From AG41 sp036522815 (lineage in GTDB: Bacteria > Gemmatimonadota > Gemmatimonadetes > Gemmatimonadales > GWC2-71-9), in the NCBI GenBank assembly GCA_036522815.1, contig DATDFC010000118.1, positions 1 to 64,000 of the forward strand: DNA of 64,000 bases. The letters are read 5' to 3'. Both the position numbers and the translations under genes were made by a program. The notes under the pieces were generated by a model. The model was not told the DNA's origin. It made no database searches and saw only the letters and a list, made by a program, of their open reading frames with translations. This document shows, piece after piece, positions 34,343 to 42,231 of the stretch; the first letter of the stretch is position 1; each line of letters starts with the position of its first letter.

Positions 34343-34440
34343 GCCTAACAAGCGCTTGAAGCTGGCGGGCGCTATCGCTTTAAGGGAAACGGAGTGTTTG
34401 CCGCCCTGCCGGGCGCGGAGGTACGTCCGACCGCCTTGCG
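34343..34440 (+). repeat. attC left half (right half lost)
   Basis: GCCTAACAAGCGCTTGAAGCTGGCGGGC and a GGGAAACGGAGTG-type loop are intact up to CCTTGCGCC (34434-34442). The right arm and GTTAGGC are absent. 34441-34603 is non-coding as far as I can see and ends with GACTAGGCGGC. Confidence 0.75.
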
Positions 34441-34642
34441 CCTCATGTTGGCGCCAGCTGTCCATCGCTACGTGCTTGCACAGGATGCCCAGGACGGTGC
34501 TGGGCACGTCCAACGGAGGGCGGCTCTTTAGTAGTAGCTTTCGTGGAGCGGCCGCCACGAACTAGGATCATCTCTGCCAGACTCGCCACCAGACGCGAGC
34601 GCCATGACTAGGCGGCATGACACGAGTGGAGTTGGACACGCG

Positions 34643-35038
34643 ATGACCATAGCCACCACTAAGCCCCGTGTGACATCATTGGCCCCCCAGTTCCTCGTGG
34701 ACGATCTTCGGCGCTCGATCGTATTCTACGAGAAGCTAGGTTTCGCATTCGGCGAACCCTGGGATGGGTTTTACGTGATCGGCCACTTAGACGGTCTGGA
34801 GCTCCACCTGAAGGAAGCGCCGAAGTACGAGCCGGAGCGCCGTTTTCGGCGGGAGCACGAGCATCTGGACGCTGCGGCGGGCGTGGACGGCATTGAGGCG
34901 TTCTACGCTCAATGCGTGGCCAATGGTGCAACGATTACCAAGCCGCTCACGCCCACCCCATGGGGCACAAAGGACTTCTACGTAGAGGACCCGGACGGCT
35001 ACATCCTCTGCTTTGGTGGTCGCTCCGCCGGAGGGTGA
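34643..35038 (+). CDS. VOC (glyoxalase/bleomycin-resistance) family protein (cassette gene)
   Basis: 131 aa from ATG 34643; an in-frame ATG at 34604 would add 13 residues. APQFLVDDLRRSIVFYEKLGFAFGEPWDGFYVIGHLDGLELHL and DFYVEDPDGYILCFGG are the two beta-alpha-beta-beta-beta modules of a VOC protein. Metal ligands are partly conserved (H, E). Substrate unknown. Confidence 0.85.
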   Translation: MTIATTKPRVTSLAPQFLVDDLRRSIVFYEKLGFAFGEPWDGFYVIGHLDGLELHLKEAPKYEPERRFRREHEHLDAAAGVDGIEAFYAQCVANGATITKPLTPTPWGTKDFYVEDPDGYILCFGGRSAGG

Positions 35039-35074
35039 CGCGCAGGCTGTTTCTGTTGGGGAGGTTGTCATGCC

Positions 35075-35176
35075 GCCTAACATGCGCTTGAAGGTGGCGG
35101 CGCCCCTCGTCTGTGGTAAACTTGCGTTTGTGATCATTCCAGTCAGGCGCCGCAGCTTAAGCGCGATCCGTTAGGC
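35075..35176 (+). repeat. attC site 23
   Basis: 102 bp, complete, with TGCGTTTGTGATCATTCCAG loop as in sites 9 and 21. Confidence 0.9.
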
Positions 35177-35226
35177 GCCGGCCAGTCGCGCGCTGCTCGA
35201 GTCTCACGCACACGCCTACGGGCAGG

Positions 35227-35658
35227 ATGTGGCAAATGTCGAGGCTCAACTGGAGTCGCGCTCTGCTGGGTGGTGTCTTAGCCGGGGTGCTTTGGGGCAT
35301 CCTGTATGCGCCTGTGCACCCGCTCGTCGAGGTGCATACCACCCTTGGTCGACCCGTACTTCCAATCACGCCGTTTCGGGGCGCAGCGCCTCTTCTACGT
35401 GTCCTTGTCGTCTTTACAGGGTTCGTGCAGGGGATCGCAACGGTGTGCCTCTACGCGGCCATTCGCCCGCGCTTCGGTGCAGGCCCGAGTACCGCGGCCA
35501 TCGCTGCCTTGAGTGTCTGGTTTCTCACCAGTTGGATGCATCTGGTGTGGGCCGTGTTCACGGCTGTCCCAATCGCCGAGGCGCTGGTGCCCCTTGGGGT
35601 CAACCTGCCGCTGGTGGTGCTCGCGGGGCTGGCGGGAGCATGGCTTTATAGAGAATGA
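35227..35658 (+). CDS. Hypothetical four-helix membrane protein (cassette gene)
   Basis: 143 aa. Helices: ALLGGVLAGVLWGILYAPV, VLVVFTGFVQGIATVCLYA, AAIAALSVWFLTSWMHLVWAVF and NLPLVVLAGLAGAWLY. The pattern GG..AG......Y is common to small DUF membrane proteins. Family not recognised. Confidence 0.65.
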   Translation: MWQMSRLNWSRALLGGVLAGVLWGILYAPVHPLVEVHTTLGRPVLPITPFRGAAPLLRVLVVFTGFVQGIATVCLYAAIRPRFGAGPSTAAIAALSVWFLTSWMHLVWAVFTAVPIAEALVPLGVNLPLVVLAGLAGAWLYRE

Positions 35659-35695
35659 CCCGAGCCTGTGGTCGCAGCCGTCGGCTTCGGCCGGC

Positions 35696-35836
35696 GCCTA
35701 ACAAGCGCTTGACGCTGACGGGCCTATCGCTTTAAGGGAAGCGGAGCGGTTGTAGCCCTGGCACGCACGCACTATGGTTCAATAGCAGCGCCTCCTGCGG
35801 GCATGTCGCCCGCAGCGTAAGCGCGATCCGTTAGGC
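35696..35836 (+). repeat. attC site 24
   Basis: 141 bp, complete. Loop CTATCGCTTTAAGGGAAGCG, right arm CAGCGTAAGCGC. Confidence 0.9.
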
Positions 35837-35866
35837 AGCGACACGTTCTACCGAAGGGGAGCCCGC

Positions 35867-36733
35867 CTGCCGCCGAAAGTACCGCCTCCTAGGCTATTCC
35901 TGCTTCTCGCGCGCGAGGCACCGCGTGCGGTGGTTTTACGCCGCGGTCCATCAAAGTGGGTCGAGGTCATTGCCTGGGACACGCACCGTGACACGTTCGA
36001 CCACGGGGCATGGTTTCACGGACGGATCTATCAACGTCGTTCGGATCTCTCTCCCGATGGAACGAAGCTGGTCTACTTCGCCAGCAAATTCACTTCCAAG
36101 ACCGTCAACGACCCTGAATACACGTACGCATGGACTGCAGTGAGCAAGGTACCCTACCTAACAGCCCTGGCCCTTTGGCCAAAGGGCGACTGCTGGTGGG
36201 GTGGGGGCTTGTTCCAAGACAACTACACCGTGTTCCTCAATCATCGACCGTCAGAGGCTACTCCTCATCCGCGCCACCTACCGCAACGCCTCCGTGTGAT
36301 TCCCAATCCAGACGCAGCTGGAGAAGACGATCCACTGTACTCGCAGCGCCTCACCCGCGATGGATGGCAGATACGGCAAGAGTGGCAATGGGAACATCTT
36401 GGCTGGGACGGCTATCGTACGACGACCCCCGAACTCCGTACCCGAGCCCATCCTAATGGACGCCTTAGGCTCGTCCTCGAAAGACGACTGGACGGCCTTC
36501 GTTATCGCGAGCGTTTCTCCATCGAGGCACCGGTTGCCCGTCGCCCGATCGACCTGGAAGGCGCCGAATCGGTCGACTGGGACCAGGCCGGCCGACTCGT
36601 TTTTCTTCGCAGGGGTATCGTGTGGGCGTCGACAGTACAAGGGTCCGCGATTGGAGAACCGAACCCCCTAATCGACCTCACGGCAGATCAGCCTACGCCG
36701 CGCCAGACACCCCGCTGGGCCGAGGCTTGGTAG
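35867..36733 (+). CDS. Hypothetical protein with probable non-ATG start (cassette gene)
   Basis: 288 aa if it begins at CTG 35867, which has AGGGGA 6 nt upstream; the first GTG in frame is 35930. I prefer the upstream start because PRLFLLLAREAPRAVVLRRG continues the compact fold of GPSKWVEVIAWDT...GAWFHGRIYQRRSDLSPDGTKLVYFA. Trp/Arg-rich. The family occurs widely as a hypothetical protein in my recollection, function unknown. Confidence 0.6.
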   Translation: MPPKVPPPRLFLLLAREAPRAVVLRRGPSKWVEVIAWDTHRDTFDHGAWFHGRIYQRRSDLSPDGTKLVYFASKFTSKTVNDPEYTYAWTAVSKVPYLTALALWPKGDCWWGGGLFQDNYTVFLNHRPSEATPHPRHLPQRLRVIPNPDAAGEDDPLYSQRLTRDGWQIRQEWQWEHLGWDGYRTTTPELRTRAHPNGRLRLVLERRLDGLRYRERFSIEAPVARRPIDLEGAESVDWDQAGRLVFLRRGIVWASTVQGSAIGEPNPLIDLTADQPTPRQTPRWAEAW

Positions 36734-36743
36734 TCATGTCGCT

Positions 36744-36820
36744 GCCTAACAAGCTTGAAGCTGGCGGGACTCTTGCGCCGGCGGGCTCGCCGCCCGCAGC
36801 TTAACCGGGATCCGTTAGGC
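36744..36820 (+). repeat. attC site 25 (short loop)
   Basis: 77 bp. GCCTAACAAGCTTGAAGCTGG has lost GC from the left arm; right arm AGCTTAACCGGGATCC then GTTAGGC. Loop mostly deleted. Confidence 0.85.
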
Positions 36821-36831
36821 CGCACGCTCCT

Positions 36832-37344
36832 ATGCTGACAAGGTTTACTGTCCGTCTCGTCGGCCTCGCCTCGCTCGTCCTCGCGAGCTGTCGCCGCGCT
36901 GCGCCTCCAGTTCAAAGCGCCCACGATCCTTCGGCCATCTCACCTCCGTCTGCGACGCAGCGTGGGGCAGCGGCCGTTTGCGACAGCGTCGCGATCCTTT
37001 GGCGGGCCACTCGGCGTGCGACCGTTCGCTCGGCCGATACGACCGCGTCTGTACTGTCTGATTCCCAACCACAGCATGGATGCGCTGTCGTCGTCGCTGC
37101 GTCGCTGGGTCTCGATAGCGCGCAGTCGACGCACCTGTACTGGTCCTACCACGGGCGGCCTGGCTGGACGGATCTCTCGACGTTCGATGCCGATGGGCCA
37201 GACGGGTATAGTCGCGTCCGCGAGCGGGGTGACACTCGTTGCCAGGTCGACTTCACCCAAGATGGGGGCGACGATAGCGACTCGACATATGTGCCGAGTC
37301 CTGCGGTAGGTGAGGTGACCTTTTGCTGGCGACGCGTCCAGTAG
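36832..37344 (+). CDS. Putative lipoprotein (cassette gene)
   Basis: 170 aa, ATG 11 bp after attC 25. Lipobox LVLASCRRA (Cys about residue 20). Ser/Thr/Pro-rich linker, then a domain with a CQVDFTQDGG...VGEVTFCW Cys pair. Unknown function. Confidence 0.65.
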   Translation: MLTRFTVRLVGLASLVLASCRRAAPPVQSAHDPSAISPPSATQRGAAAVCDSVAILWRATRRATVRSADTTASVLSDSQPQHGCAVVVAASLGLDSAQSTHLYWSYHGRPGWTDLSTFDADGPDGYSRVRERGDTRCQVDFTQDGGDDSDSTYVPSPAVGEVTFCWRRVQ

Positions 37345-37363
37345 CTGTGAGGAGGGACGTACG

Positions 37364-37504
37364 GCCTGACATGTGCTTGCAGCTGACGGGCGGTGATCGC
37401 CTTAAGGGAAGCGGAGCGTTGTGCGCTGGCGCGCACGAACTAACGTTGAACTGCGGGGCGCCCTGCGGCCATGCTGCCAGCAGCATAAGCGCGACCGGTT
37501 AGGC
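37364..37504 (+). repeat. attC site 26 (mutated inverse core)
   Basis: 141 bp, GCCTGAC instead of GCCTAAC; right arm AGCATAAGCGCGACCG then GTTAGGC. Last full-size site of the intact block. Confidence 0.85.
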
Positions 37505-37517
37505 GCCATCACAGGAG

Positions 37518-37994
37518 ATGCACACTTTCACCTTCCGTTACACCCGTCCCTTCCTCCGTCGCTTTTACATGGCCGAGCTTTGGCGTACGCACGGAGGGTT
37601 CCTCATTGCGCTTCCGATTGCCCTGGCGGTTATCCTCCTGATGGCACGCAGTCAGGATCTCTGGTGGATGAGCGGTTTCTTCGCGGGGCTGATTATTGCC
37701 TACGTCCTCCTGTTGCACAGCAGTTATCAACGACTCCGAAGAGAGATGTCAGATCGCTCCGTTCACGCGACGGCTTCAGAAGCCGGACTCGAGTTCGACG
37801 TTGAATCGGTGACGTCAAACGCGCCGTGGGCGCAAATTCGGTTGATGCGGAGAACAGCTCATGCGGTCGTTCTTAACCTCCGACCGGTCGCCAGACCGAT
37901 CGTGGTGCCGAGGGATGCTCTATCGGCGGAGGTGTACGCCTTCATGCAGCGTAGCGTCAGCGCCGCTGGCGGTACCGTACGTGATGGCGGCTAA
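37518..37994 (+). CDS. YcxB-like membrane protein (cassette gene)
   Basis: 158 aa. N-terminal amphipathic part, two transmembrane helices (FLIALPIALAVILLMA, MSGFFAGLIIAYVLLL), then a beta-rich tail with APWAQIRLMRRTAHAVVLNL and PIVVPRDALS, which fits the YcxB-like C-terminal pattern. The stop sits in GGCTAAC, a bare inverse-core remnant, and the next gene begins 3 bp later. Confidence 0.65.
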   Translation: MHTFTFRYTRPFLRRFYMAELWRTHGGFLIALPIALAVILLMARSQDLWWMSGFFAGLIIAYVLLLHSSYQRLRREMSDRSVHATASEAGLEFDVESVTSNAPWAQIRLMRRTAHAVVLNLRPVARPIVVPRDALSAEVYAFMQRSVSAAGGTVRDGG

Positions 37995-37997
37995 CAA
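37988..37997 (+). repeat. attC remnant: GGCTAACAAG only
   Basis: The first ten bases of an attC (mutated GGCTAAC) directly followed by the GTG start of the next gene. The rest of the site has been deleted, fusing two cassettes. Confidence 0.55.
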
Positions 37998-38906
37998 GTG
38001 AACCGGTCTCCGTACGCCCGCCTCCTCGCTCTTGTCGCAGCCAGCTGTTCACCCTCTAGGCCAGCCACACATGAATTCGATGGGGCCGCCGCTTTCCAGT
38101 ACCTGCGATCGCAAATCCACTTCGGACCCCGGATTCCCAACACCGGACCGCACGACCAATGTGGGGCATGGATACTCGGTCACGTAAGGACAACGGCCGA
38201 TACAGTGATCGTTCAAGGGTTCACGGCCCGCACCGCGAAGGGTCAACAGTTGCACCTCCACAATTACCTCGCCCGGTTCAGTCCTCAAGCGCCCGAACGA
38301 GTACTCTACCTCGCTCACTGGGATACTCGCCCACACGCCGAGAAGACCGCAAACCCCCTCGACAGAGCCAAACCCGTCCTGGGAGCTAACGACGGAGCCT
38401 CGGGAGTCGCTGTTCTTCTGGCTCTTGCCGATGCCCTGAAGAAAGCTGCGCCACGCATAGGAGTTGACCTCCTGTTCACGGACGGTGAGGACTACGGCGA
38501 CTTCAGCGACACGACCGAGACATTGCTCGGTGCCCGCTACTTCGCCGCGCACTTGCCCGCCGGCTACCCACCTCTGTATGCGGTTCTGTGGGATATGGTC
38601 GGGGACAAGGATCTCGATATCTCGATCGAGCCCAATTCCCGCGCGTTTGCGCCGGAGGTCACCAGTCTCGTATGGCGTGCTGCGGACTCCCTTGGCTACG
38701 GTAGGACATTCTTATCACAGCTTGGTCAGCCGCTGATTGATGACCATATTCCGCTGCAGGCAGTGGGGATCCATGCGATTGACGTTGTGGACTTCGACTA
38801 CGGTCCCGGTAACAGTTACCACCACACCACCTACGATACGTTGGACAAGGTCTCGGCCCAGTCTCTACAAACGGTTGGGGACGTGGCTCTGGCGCTGGTC
38901 CGATGA
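37998..38906 (+). CDS. M28 family peptidase / glutaminyl cyclase-like lipoprotein
   Basis: 302 aa, GTG start. Lipobox ALVAASCSPSR. Zinc-site residues of M28 are all present: LAHWDTRPH (His, Asp), GANDGASG (bridging Asp), TDGEDYG (Glu), DMVGDKD (Asp) and YHHTTYDT (His). The DTRPHAEK segment is typical of secreted glutaminyl-peptide cyclotransferase-like members. Acts in the cell envelope. Complete and probably functional although its attC sites are gone. Confidence 0.9.
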   Translation: MNRSPYARLLALVAASCSPSRPATHEFDGAAAFQYLRSQIHFGPRIPNTGPHDQCGAWILGHVRTTADTVIVQGFTARTAKGQQLHLHNYLARFSPQAPERVLYLAHWDTRPHAEKTANPLDRAKPVLGANDGASGVAVLLALADALKKAAPRIGVDLLFTDGEDYGDFSDTTETLLGARYFAAHLPAGYPPLYAVLWDMVGDKDLDISIEPNSRAFAPEVTSLVWRAADSLGYGRTFLSQLGQPLIDDHIPLQAVGIHAIDVVDFDYGPGNSYHHTTYDTLDKVSAQSLQTVGDVALALVR

Positions 38907-38990
38907 GATCGGTGCGGGAGTTGCCTAGCCCGCATTCAGCGTGCATCACGCACTTGGCAGATTGGACGCTACCCTCGGGCACCTAACAGA

Positions 38991-39452
38991 ATGATCGACA
39001 CTATCGGACACGAAGCTGCCATTCCGAACCCCACCTTAGAGCCGCTGAGCTTCTTAGTCGGCGAGTGGAGCACTGTGGGCTCGCACCCCCAGCTCCCGGG
39101 CAAGGTCCTTCGCGGCCGCACGAGCTTCGCCTGGCTTGACGGCGGGGCATTCCTTGTCATGCGCTCGGAGATCGACGAGCCCGAGATCCCGAGCGGGATC
39201 GCGATACTTGGTACAGACGTCGACGCCAATGAATGCGCTATGCTGTACTTTGACGAACGCGGCGTCTCGCGCCGCTACAGCGTGGCACTACGAAGCGACC
39301 AGTGGCATTGGTGGCGAGACAGCGCGGGCTTCTCCCAGCGCTTCACCGCGCAGCTGGTCGATCGCGGCAAGCGCATGGTTGGTCAGGGTGAGCTGAATCG
39401 CGGTAACGGCTGGGAGCCAGATCTGCAGCTCACGTACACCCGCCTCAGGTAG
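38991..39452 (+). CDS. Hypothetical protein, lipocalin-like (DUF1579-type) fold possible
   Basis: 153 aa beginning 6 bp after a bare core ACCTAAC (38979-38985). LEPLSFLVGEWSTVGSHPQLPG is the L..LVGEW motif of small calycin-like domains. Then GGAFLVMRSEID and AMLYFDERGVSRRYSVAL. Ligand unknown. Confidence 0.7.
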   Translation: MIDTIGHEAAIPNPTLEPLSFLVGEWSTVGSHPQLPGKVLRGRTSFAWLDGGAFLVMRSEIDEPEIPSGIAILGTDVDANECAMLYFDERGVSRRYSVALRSDQWHWWRDSAGFSQRFTAQLVDRGKRMVGQGELNRGNGWEPDLQLTYTRLR

Positions 39453-39634
39453 TCGAGGTGGCAGCCGGTCTGAATACGGCCATCTCTCCTCGCCACTTGG
39501 CCGACGGCGGCGGAGTCCTCTTCGGTCATCAGTTCAAATCGCCGTTGCCACCGCAACCGGACTCGTCTTTTGGTGGTTATCTCCACCGGTTGCCCTCGTT
39601 GTCACTTGTGCGTTGACAGGAAACTGTCCCTGAT

Positions 39635-39737
39635 GCCTAGCGCGCTCGCGCGCTTGGGTCGTCCCCTGGCGGCACGGGACGTTCGTCCACTCCTCTTGCG
39701 CCGGTGGGCGCGTCGTCCGCAGCTTAACCGCGATCCC
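39635..39737 (+). repeat. Degenerate attC (both cores mutated)
   Basis: GCCTAGC at the left; TCTTGCGCCGGTGGGCG and CCGCAGCTTAACCGCGATCC at the right. The GTTAGGC core is replaced by CATGGTC, which supplies the start codon of the next gene. Confidence 0.7.
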
Positions 39738-40280
39738 ATGGTCCCCGCCATCCTCTTTGTCCTCGGCGCATCAGGTGCTGGTAAGACGAGCGCGCTCGGA
39801 ATCCTCGCGGGACGCCGATTACAAGGCGTCTCCTGTTACCACTTTGATAGCATTGGCGTGCCGTCGGCGGCCGTTATGGAGCGGGAGTGGGGCTCGGGCG
39901 AACGGTGGCAAGAAGAGATGACAAAACACTGGATCGAACGGCTGGCGGCCAATGCGGACGGCGCGCGCGTTGTTGTACTCGAAGGGCAAACACGTCCCTC
40001 TTACATGGAGCCGCATGCGAGCCGTTACGGCGTGCGCCACTACCGGATTGTGTTACTGGATTGTCTGCCTGCCGTGCGCGCGAGTCGTCTGCATGGGCCG
40101 AGAGGTCAACCGGAGTTGGCCAGCCCAAGCATGGACGCCTGGGCGGCGTACCTCCGCGGCCAGGCGGATGCCTTGGGACTCGCTGTCGTCGATACGTCGA
40201 GCCGCTCGGTCGAGCAAGTCGCCGATGGCCTGCAAGAGCTGATCGAGGAATTGCGAGAGGTTGCCGGTGCCGCTGCCTAA
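39738..40280 (+). CDS. P-loop NTPase, AAA/kinase-like
   Basis: 180 aa from ATG 39738; the longer ORF starts inside non-coding attC sequence. Walker A GASGAGKTS at residues about 10-18. VVVLEGQTRP is a Walker B-like strand, and LDCLPAVRASRLHGPRGQPEL resembles the arginine-rich lid of small nucleotide/adenylylsulfate kinases. Substrate unknown. The stop is the TAA of a half attC (40275). Confidence 0.8.
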   Translation: MVPAILFVLGASGAGKTSALGILAGRRLQGVSCYHFDSIGVPSAAVMEREWGSGERWQEEMTKHWIERLAANADGARVVVLEGQTRPSYMEPHASRYGVRHYRIVLLDCLPAVRASRLHGPRGQPELASPSMDAWAAYLRGQADALGLAVVDTSSRSVEQVADGLQELIEELREVAGAAA

Positions 40281-40305
40281 CAGCGCTTGAAGCTGGCGGG
40301 GCCCG
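40275..40305 (+). repeat. attC left half
   Basis: GCCTAACAGCGCTTGAAGCTGGCGGGG, then unrelated sequence; no right half before the next gene. Confidence 0.75.
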
Positions 40306-40357
40306 TCCCCATTCGAGTCTTGGATCGCTACCGAACCTCCCCAAGGTGCCGCCTCCC

Positions 40358-40654
40358 ATGTATCGCGCCATGTCCATCTTCATCGAGTACCCGCTGCTTG
40401 CGGTGCTCCCGTCCGTTGCTTTCCTCGGCTTGTACCGGGTTACACGCCGCCCGTTTGTCGTCGTTGTGGCTCTCGCCTGGCTGCTCTACGGTATCTACGA
40501 GTACGCGATGCGTGAACGGATCCTCTGCTCCGGGGAGTGCAACATTCGGGTCGATCTCCTCGCGATCTACCCGGCTTTGGTGGTGGCTTCAGTTGCAGCA
40601 CTGGCTGTCGCCGCGGTGGGTCTGCGCGCGCGGCTTCGCCGCCCTGGTTCATGA
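40358..40654 (+). CDS. Hypothetical membrane protein
   Basis: 98 aa from ATG 40358. Helices LLAVLPSVAFLGLYRV, FVVVVALAWLLYGIYEYAM and AIYPALVVASVAALAVAAVGL. The central CSGECNIRVD has two Cys facing one side of the membrane. A small DUF-type membrane protein, family not named. Confidence 0.6.
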   Translation: MYRAMSIFIEYPLLAVLPSVAFLGLYRVTRRPFVVVVALAWLLYGIYEYAMRERILCSGECNIRVDLLAIYPALVVASVAALAVAAVGLRARLRRPGS

Positions 40655-40678
40655 CTCTCAGTGGTGCGGCGAAGTTGC

Positions 40679-40740
40679 CCCTAACAACCGCTTGAGGCTG
40701 TCGGGCCTGCTCTTAAGGGAATCGGCCGTTCCCTTAGGTT
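40679..40740 (+). repeat. attC left half (CTTAAGGGAATCGGCC loop type)
   Basis: CCCTAAC AACCGCTTGAGGCTG with TCGGGCCTGCTCTTAAGGGAATCGGCC, the loop type of sites 2, 15 and 20. The right half is missing. Confidence 0.7.
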
Positions 40741-40772
40741 GAACCCCGACCTTTCGTGTAACTTTAGGAACG

Positions 40773-41180
40773 ATGAAACCGCCGCCCTTCGCGACACCCG
40801 AGGACGAACCGGAGCCAGTCCGGATTCCGGAAGAGCGCGGCCAGCTCCTTCCGCCGGCCCGTCGCCCTCCCACCGCAGTCGCGACGGCTACCCCCCGTCC
40901 GCGCGACCCGTCCGGACCGCCGATCCGACCGAAAGTGAGCCGTCTCACTCGAATCGCCCACTCCATGTTCGGGACGGGCCTACTTGTGGGTGGGATTGCC
41001 CTGGCAACGCTGCCGGCCCTCGCCGGCGCGCTCGGGGTGGGGATGGCCTTGCTGGGTGCTGATGTGATCGCACGCGCCGCGACTGATCGCGGACTGATCA
41101 TTGCTTGGCGATCGCGCGGGCGCCGCCATGCACTAATCCCAGGGGAGCGCACGACCCGCTCCCTGCGGCGGTCAGCCTAA
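40773..41180 (+). CDS. Hypothetical Pro-rich membrane protein
   Basis: 135 aa. A long N-terminal Pro/Glu/Arg-rich region (residues 1-55) is followed by RIAHSMFGTGLLVGGIALATLPALAGALGVGMALLGADVI, one or two helices with small residues. The stop is the TAA of the collapsed attC at 41175. Unknown. Confidence 0.55.
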   Translation: MKPPPFATPEDEPEPVRIPEERGQLLPPARRPPTAVATATPRPRDPSGPPIRPKVSRLTRIAHSMFGTGLLVGGIALATLPALAGALGVGMALLGADVIARAATDRGLIIAWRSRGRRHALIPGERTTRSLRRSA

Positions 41181-41193
41181 CAAGGGCTTAGGC
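41175..41193 (+). repeat. Collapsed attC, 19 bp
   Basis: GCCTAAC-AAGGGC-TTAGGC: inverse core and core almost touching, with both arms and the loop deleted. Confidence 0.7.
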
Positions 41194-41311
41194 GGCACCG
41201 AGCCGCGGATGTGACCCGTCCGCGCCTCTAGGGGGTCTAAGGTGTGGAGCCACCTCCGGCCGCGTCGGCTCCTGACCCGGAGCGCCTCATGCGACTTTTC
41301 CCTGTCTTACG

Positions 41312-41608
41312 GTGAGAGAAATACTTCGCACTTCAAGCATCTCCTTCGCTGAGAGCCTCCGCCTTGCTCTAGAAGCTGAGGACATCCCAGCCTTCGTTAG
41401 CAACGAGAACCTCGGTGGCCTTCCTCCCGGAGCCATCAGCGTCGTGGTCGCTGACGACGCAGACTATGACCGTGGTCTCACGGTCCTACGCTCCTTGGAA
41501 CCGCCAGCACCGAAACCCGCAAGGAATAGCCGGCGGGTCCTGTGGGTTCTGCTCATTATTCTCTTCGGCGCTTTCGCCACCCTCTGCGTGAGTATTGCCT
41601 GGCCGTGA
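41312..41608 (+). CDS. DUF2007-like protein with C-terminal membrane helix
   Basis: 98 aa, GTG start. Ferredoxin-like N-terminal part (SISFAESLRLALEAEDIPAFVSNENLGG...ISVVVADDADYDRGLTVLRSL) matches the DUF2007 putative signal-transducing domain. A C-terminal helix VLWVLLIILFGAFATLCVSI anchors it. Confidence 0.7.
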   Translation: MREILRTSSISFAESLRLALEAEDIPAFVSNENLGGLPPGAISVVVADDADYDRGLTVLRSLEPPAPKPARNSRRVLWVLLIILFGAFATLCVSIAWP

Positions 41609-41625
41609 CGCAGGTGCGCTACGCT

Positions 41626-41665
41626 GCCTCACATGGGCTTGAAGCTGGCGGGCGCTCACAAGTGA
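41626..41665 (+). repeat. attC left half (mutated core GCCTCAC)
   Basis: GCCTCACATGGGCTTGAAGCTGGCGGGCGCTCACAAGTG, resembling the left half of sites 8 and 18; right half missing. 41666-41829 shows no gene I can support. Confidence 0.7.
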
Positions 41666-41829
41666 AGTACATGGTCACGCAATGCGCGTTGCGTTGGATC
41701 AGCCGATCGATTTCAAACTCGCGCCCTGCACGGCAGCAAACGATCAGTCAGCGACAATGGAGACCCGGACGAGAAGCCATACTCTAGAATGTGCGCTCGC
41801 GCACCATGCAAGACCGGACGATCCGACCC

Positions 41830-42231
41830 TTACCGTGGTGGTACCATGCGCATGGTGCCTGGCATGCCATTGGGGCCTGTACATGTCCCGGCATATGAGC
41901 GGTCAGGCTGACGCAGCATCATGCACTTGGCCCCCCAGACAGGCGCCAAGGTGTCGGCGTCGGCCGACCGCGGTGCTGGTTGAAACGCGAACCGCAGGGT
42001 ATCGTCGTTGAGACGAATGTTGTCGAGCCGAAAAGCGCCGCTTGGCATCGTGTGGAGAATGATCCGCAGGGAGTCGCTGACCAAAGTCACGTCGAACGTG
42101 AGCGGAACGTCCCTATGATCCGCCGCCAATGCTGAGCCGGTCCAACGGCCCAGCGGGAAGGCCTGAGCTCGACAGGGTTCGGAGTCCACAAGGACGAGCA
42201 GCAACACGGTAACCCCGGCAAGGCGGCTCAT
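41830..42231 (-). CDS. Hypothetical secreted protein on the opposite strand (inverted cassette gene)
   Basis: 133 aa read right to left. Signal peptide (RLAGVTVLLLVLVDSEPCRA-Q), then a compact beta-rich domain (WTGSALAADHRDVPLTFDVTLVSDSLRIILHTMPSGAFRLDNIRLNDDTLRFAFQP). It is the only array gene opposed to the array direction. Its ATG abuts the ATG of the next + strand gene (CATATG). A longer ORF to 42600 is only open-frame shadow of that gene. Confidence 0.65.
   Translation of the reverse strand: MSRLAGVTVLLLVLVDSEPCRAQAFPLGRWTGSALAADHRDVPLTFDVTLVSDSLRIILHTMPSGAFRLDNIRLNDDTLRFAFQPAPRSADADTLAPVWGAKCMMLRQPDRSYAGTCTGPNGMPGTMRMVPPR

Noticed and set aside
41682..42011. A + strand protein of 109 aa
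   Set aside because: It is antisense to the more convincing - strand secreted protein at 41830-42231 and is Arg/Cys-rich without domain character.
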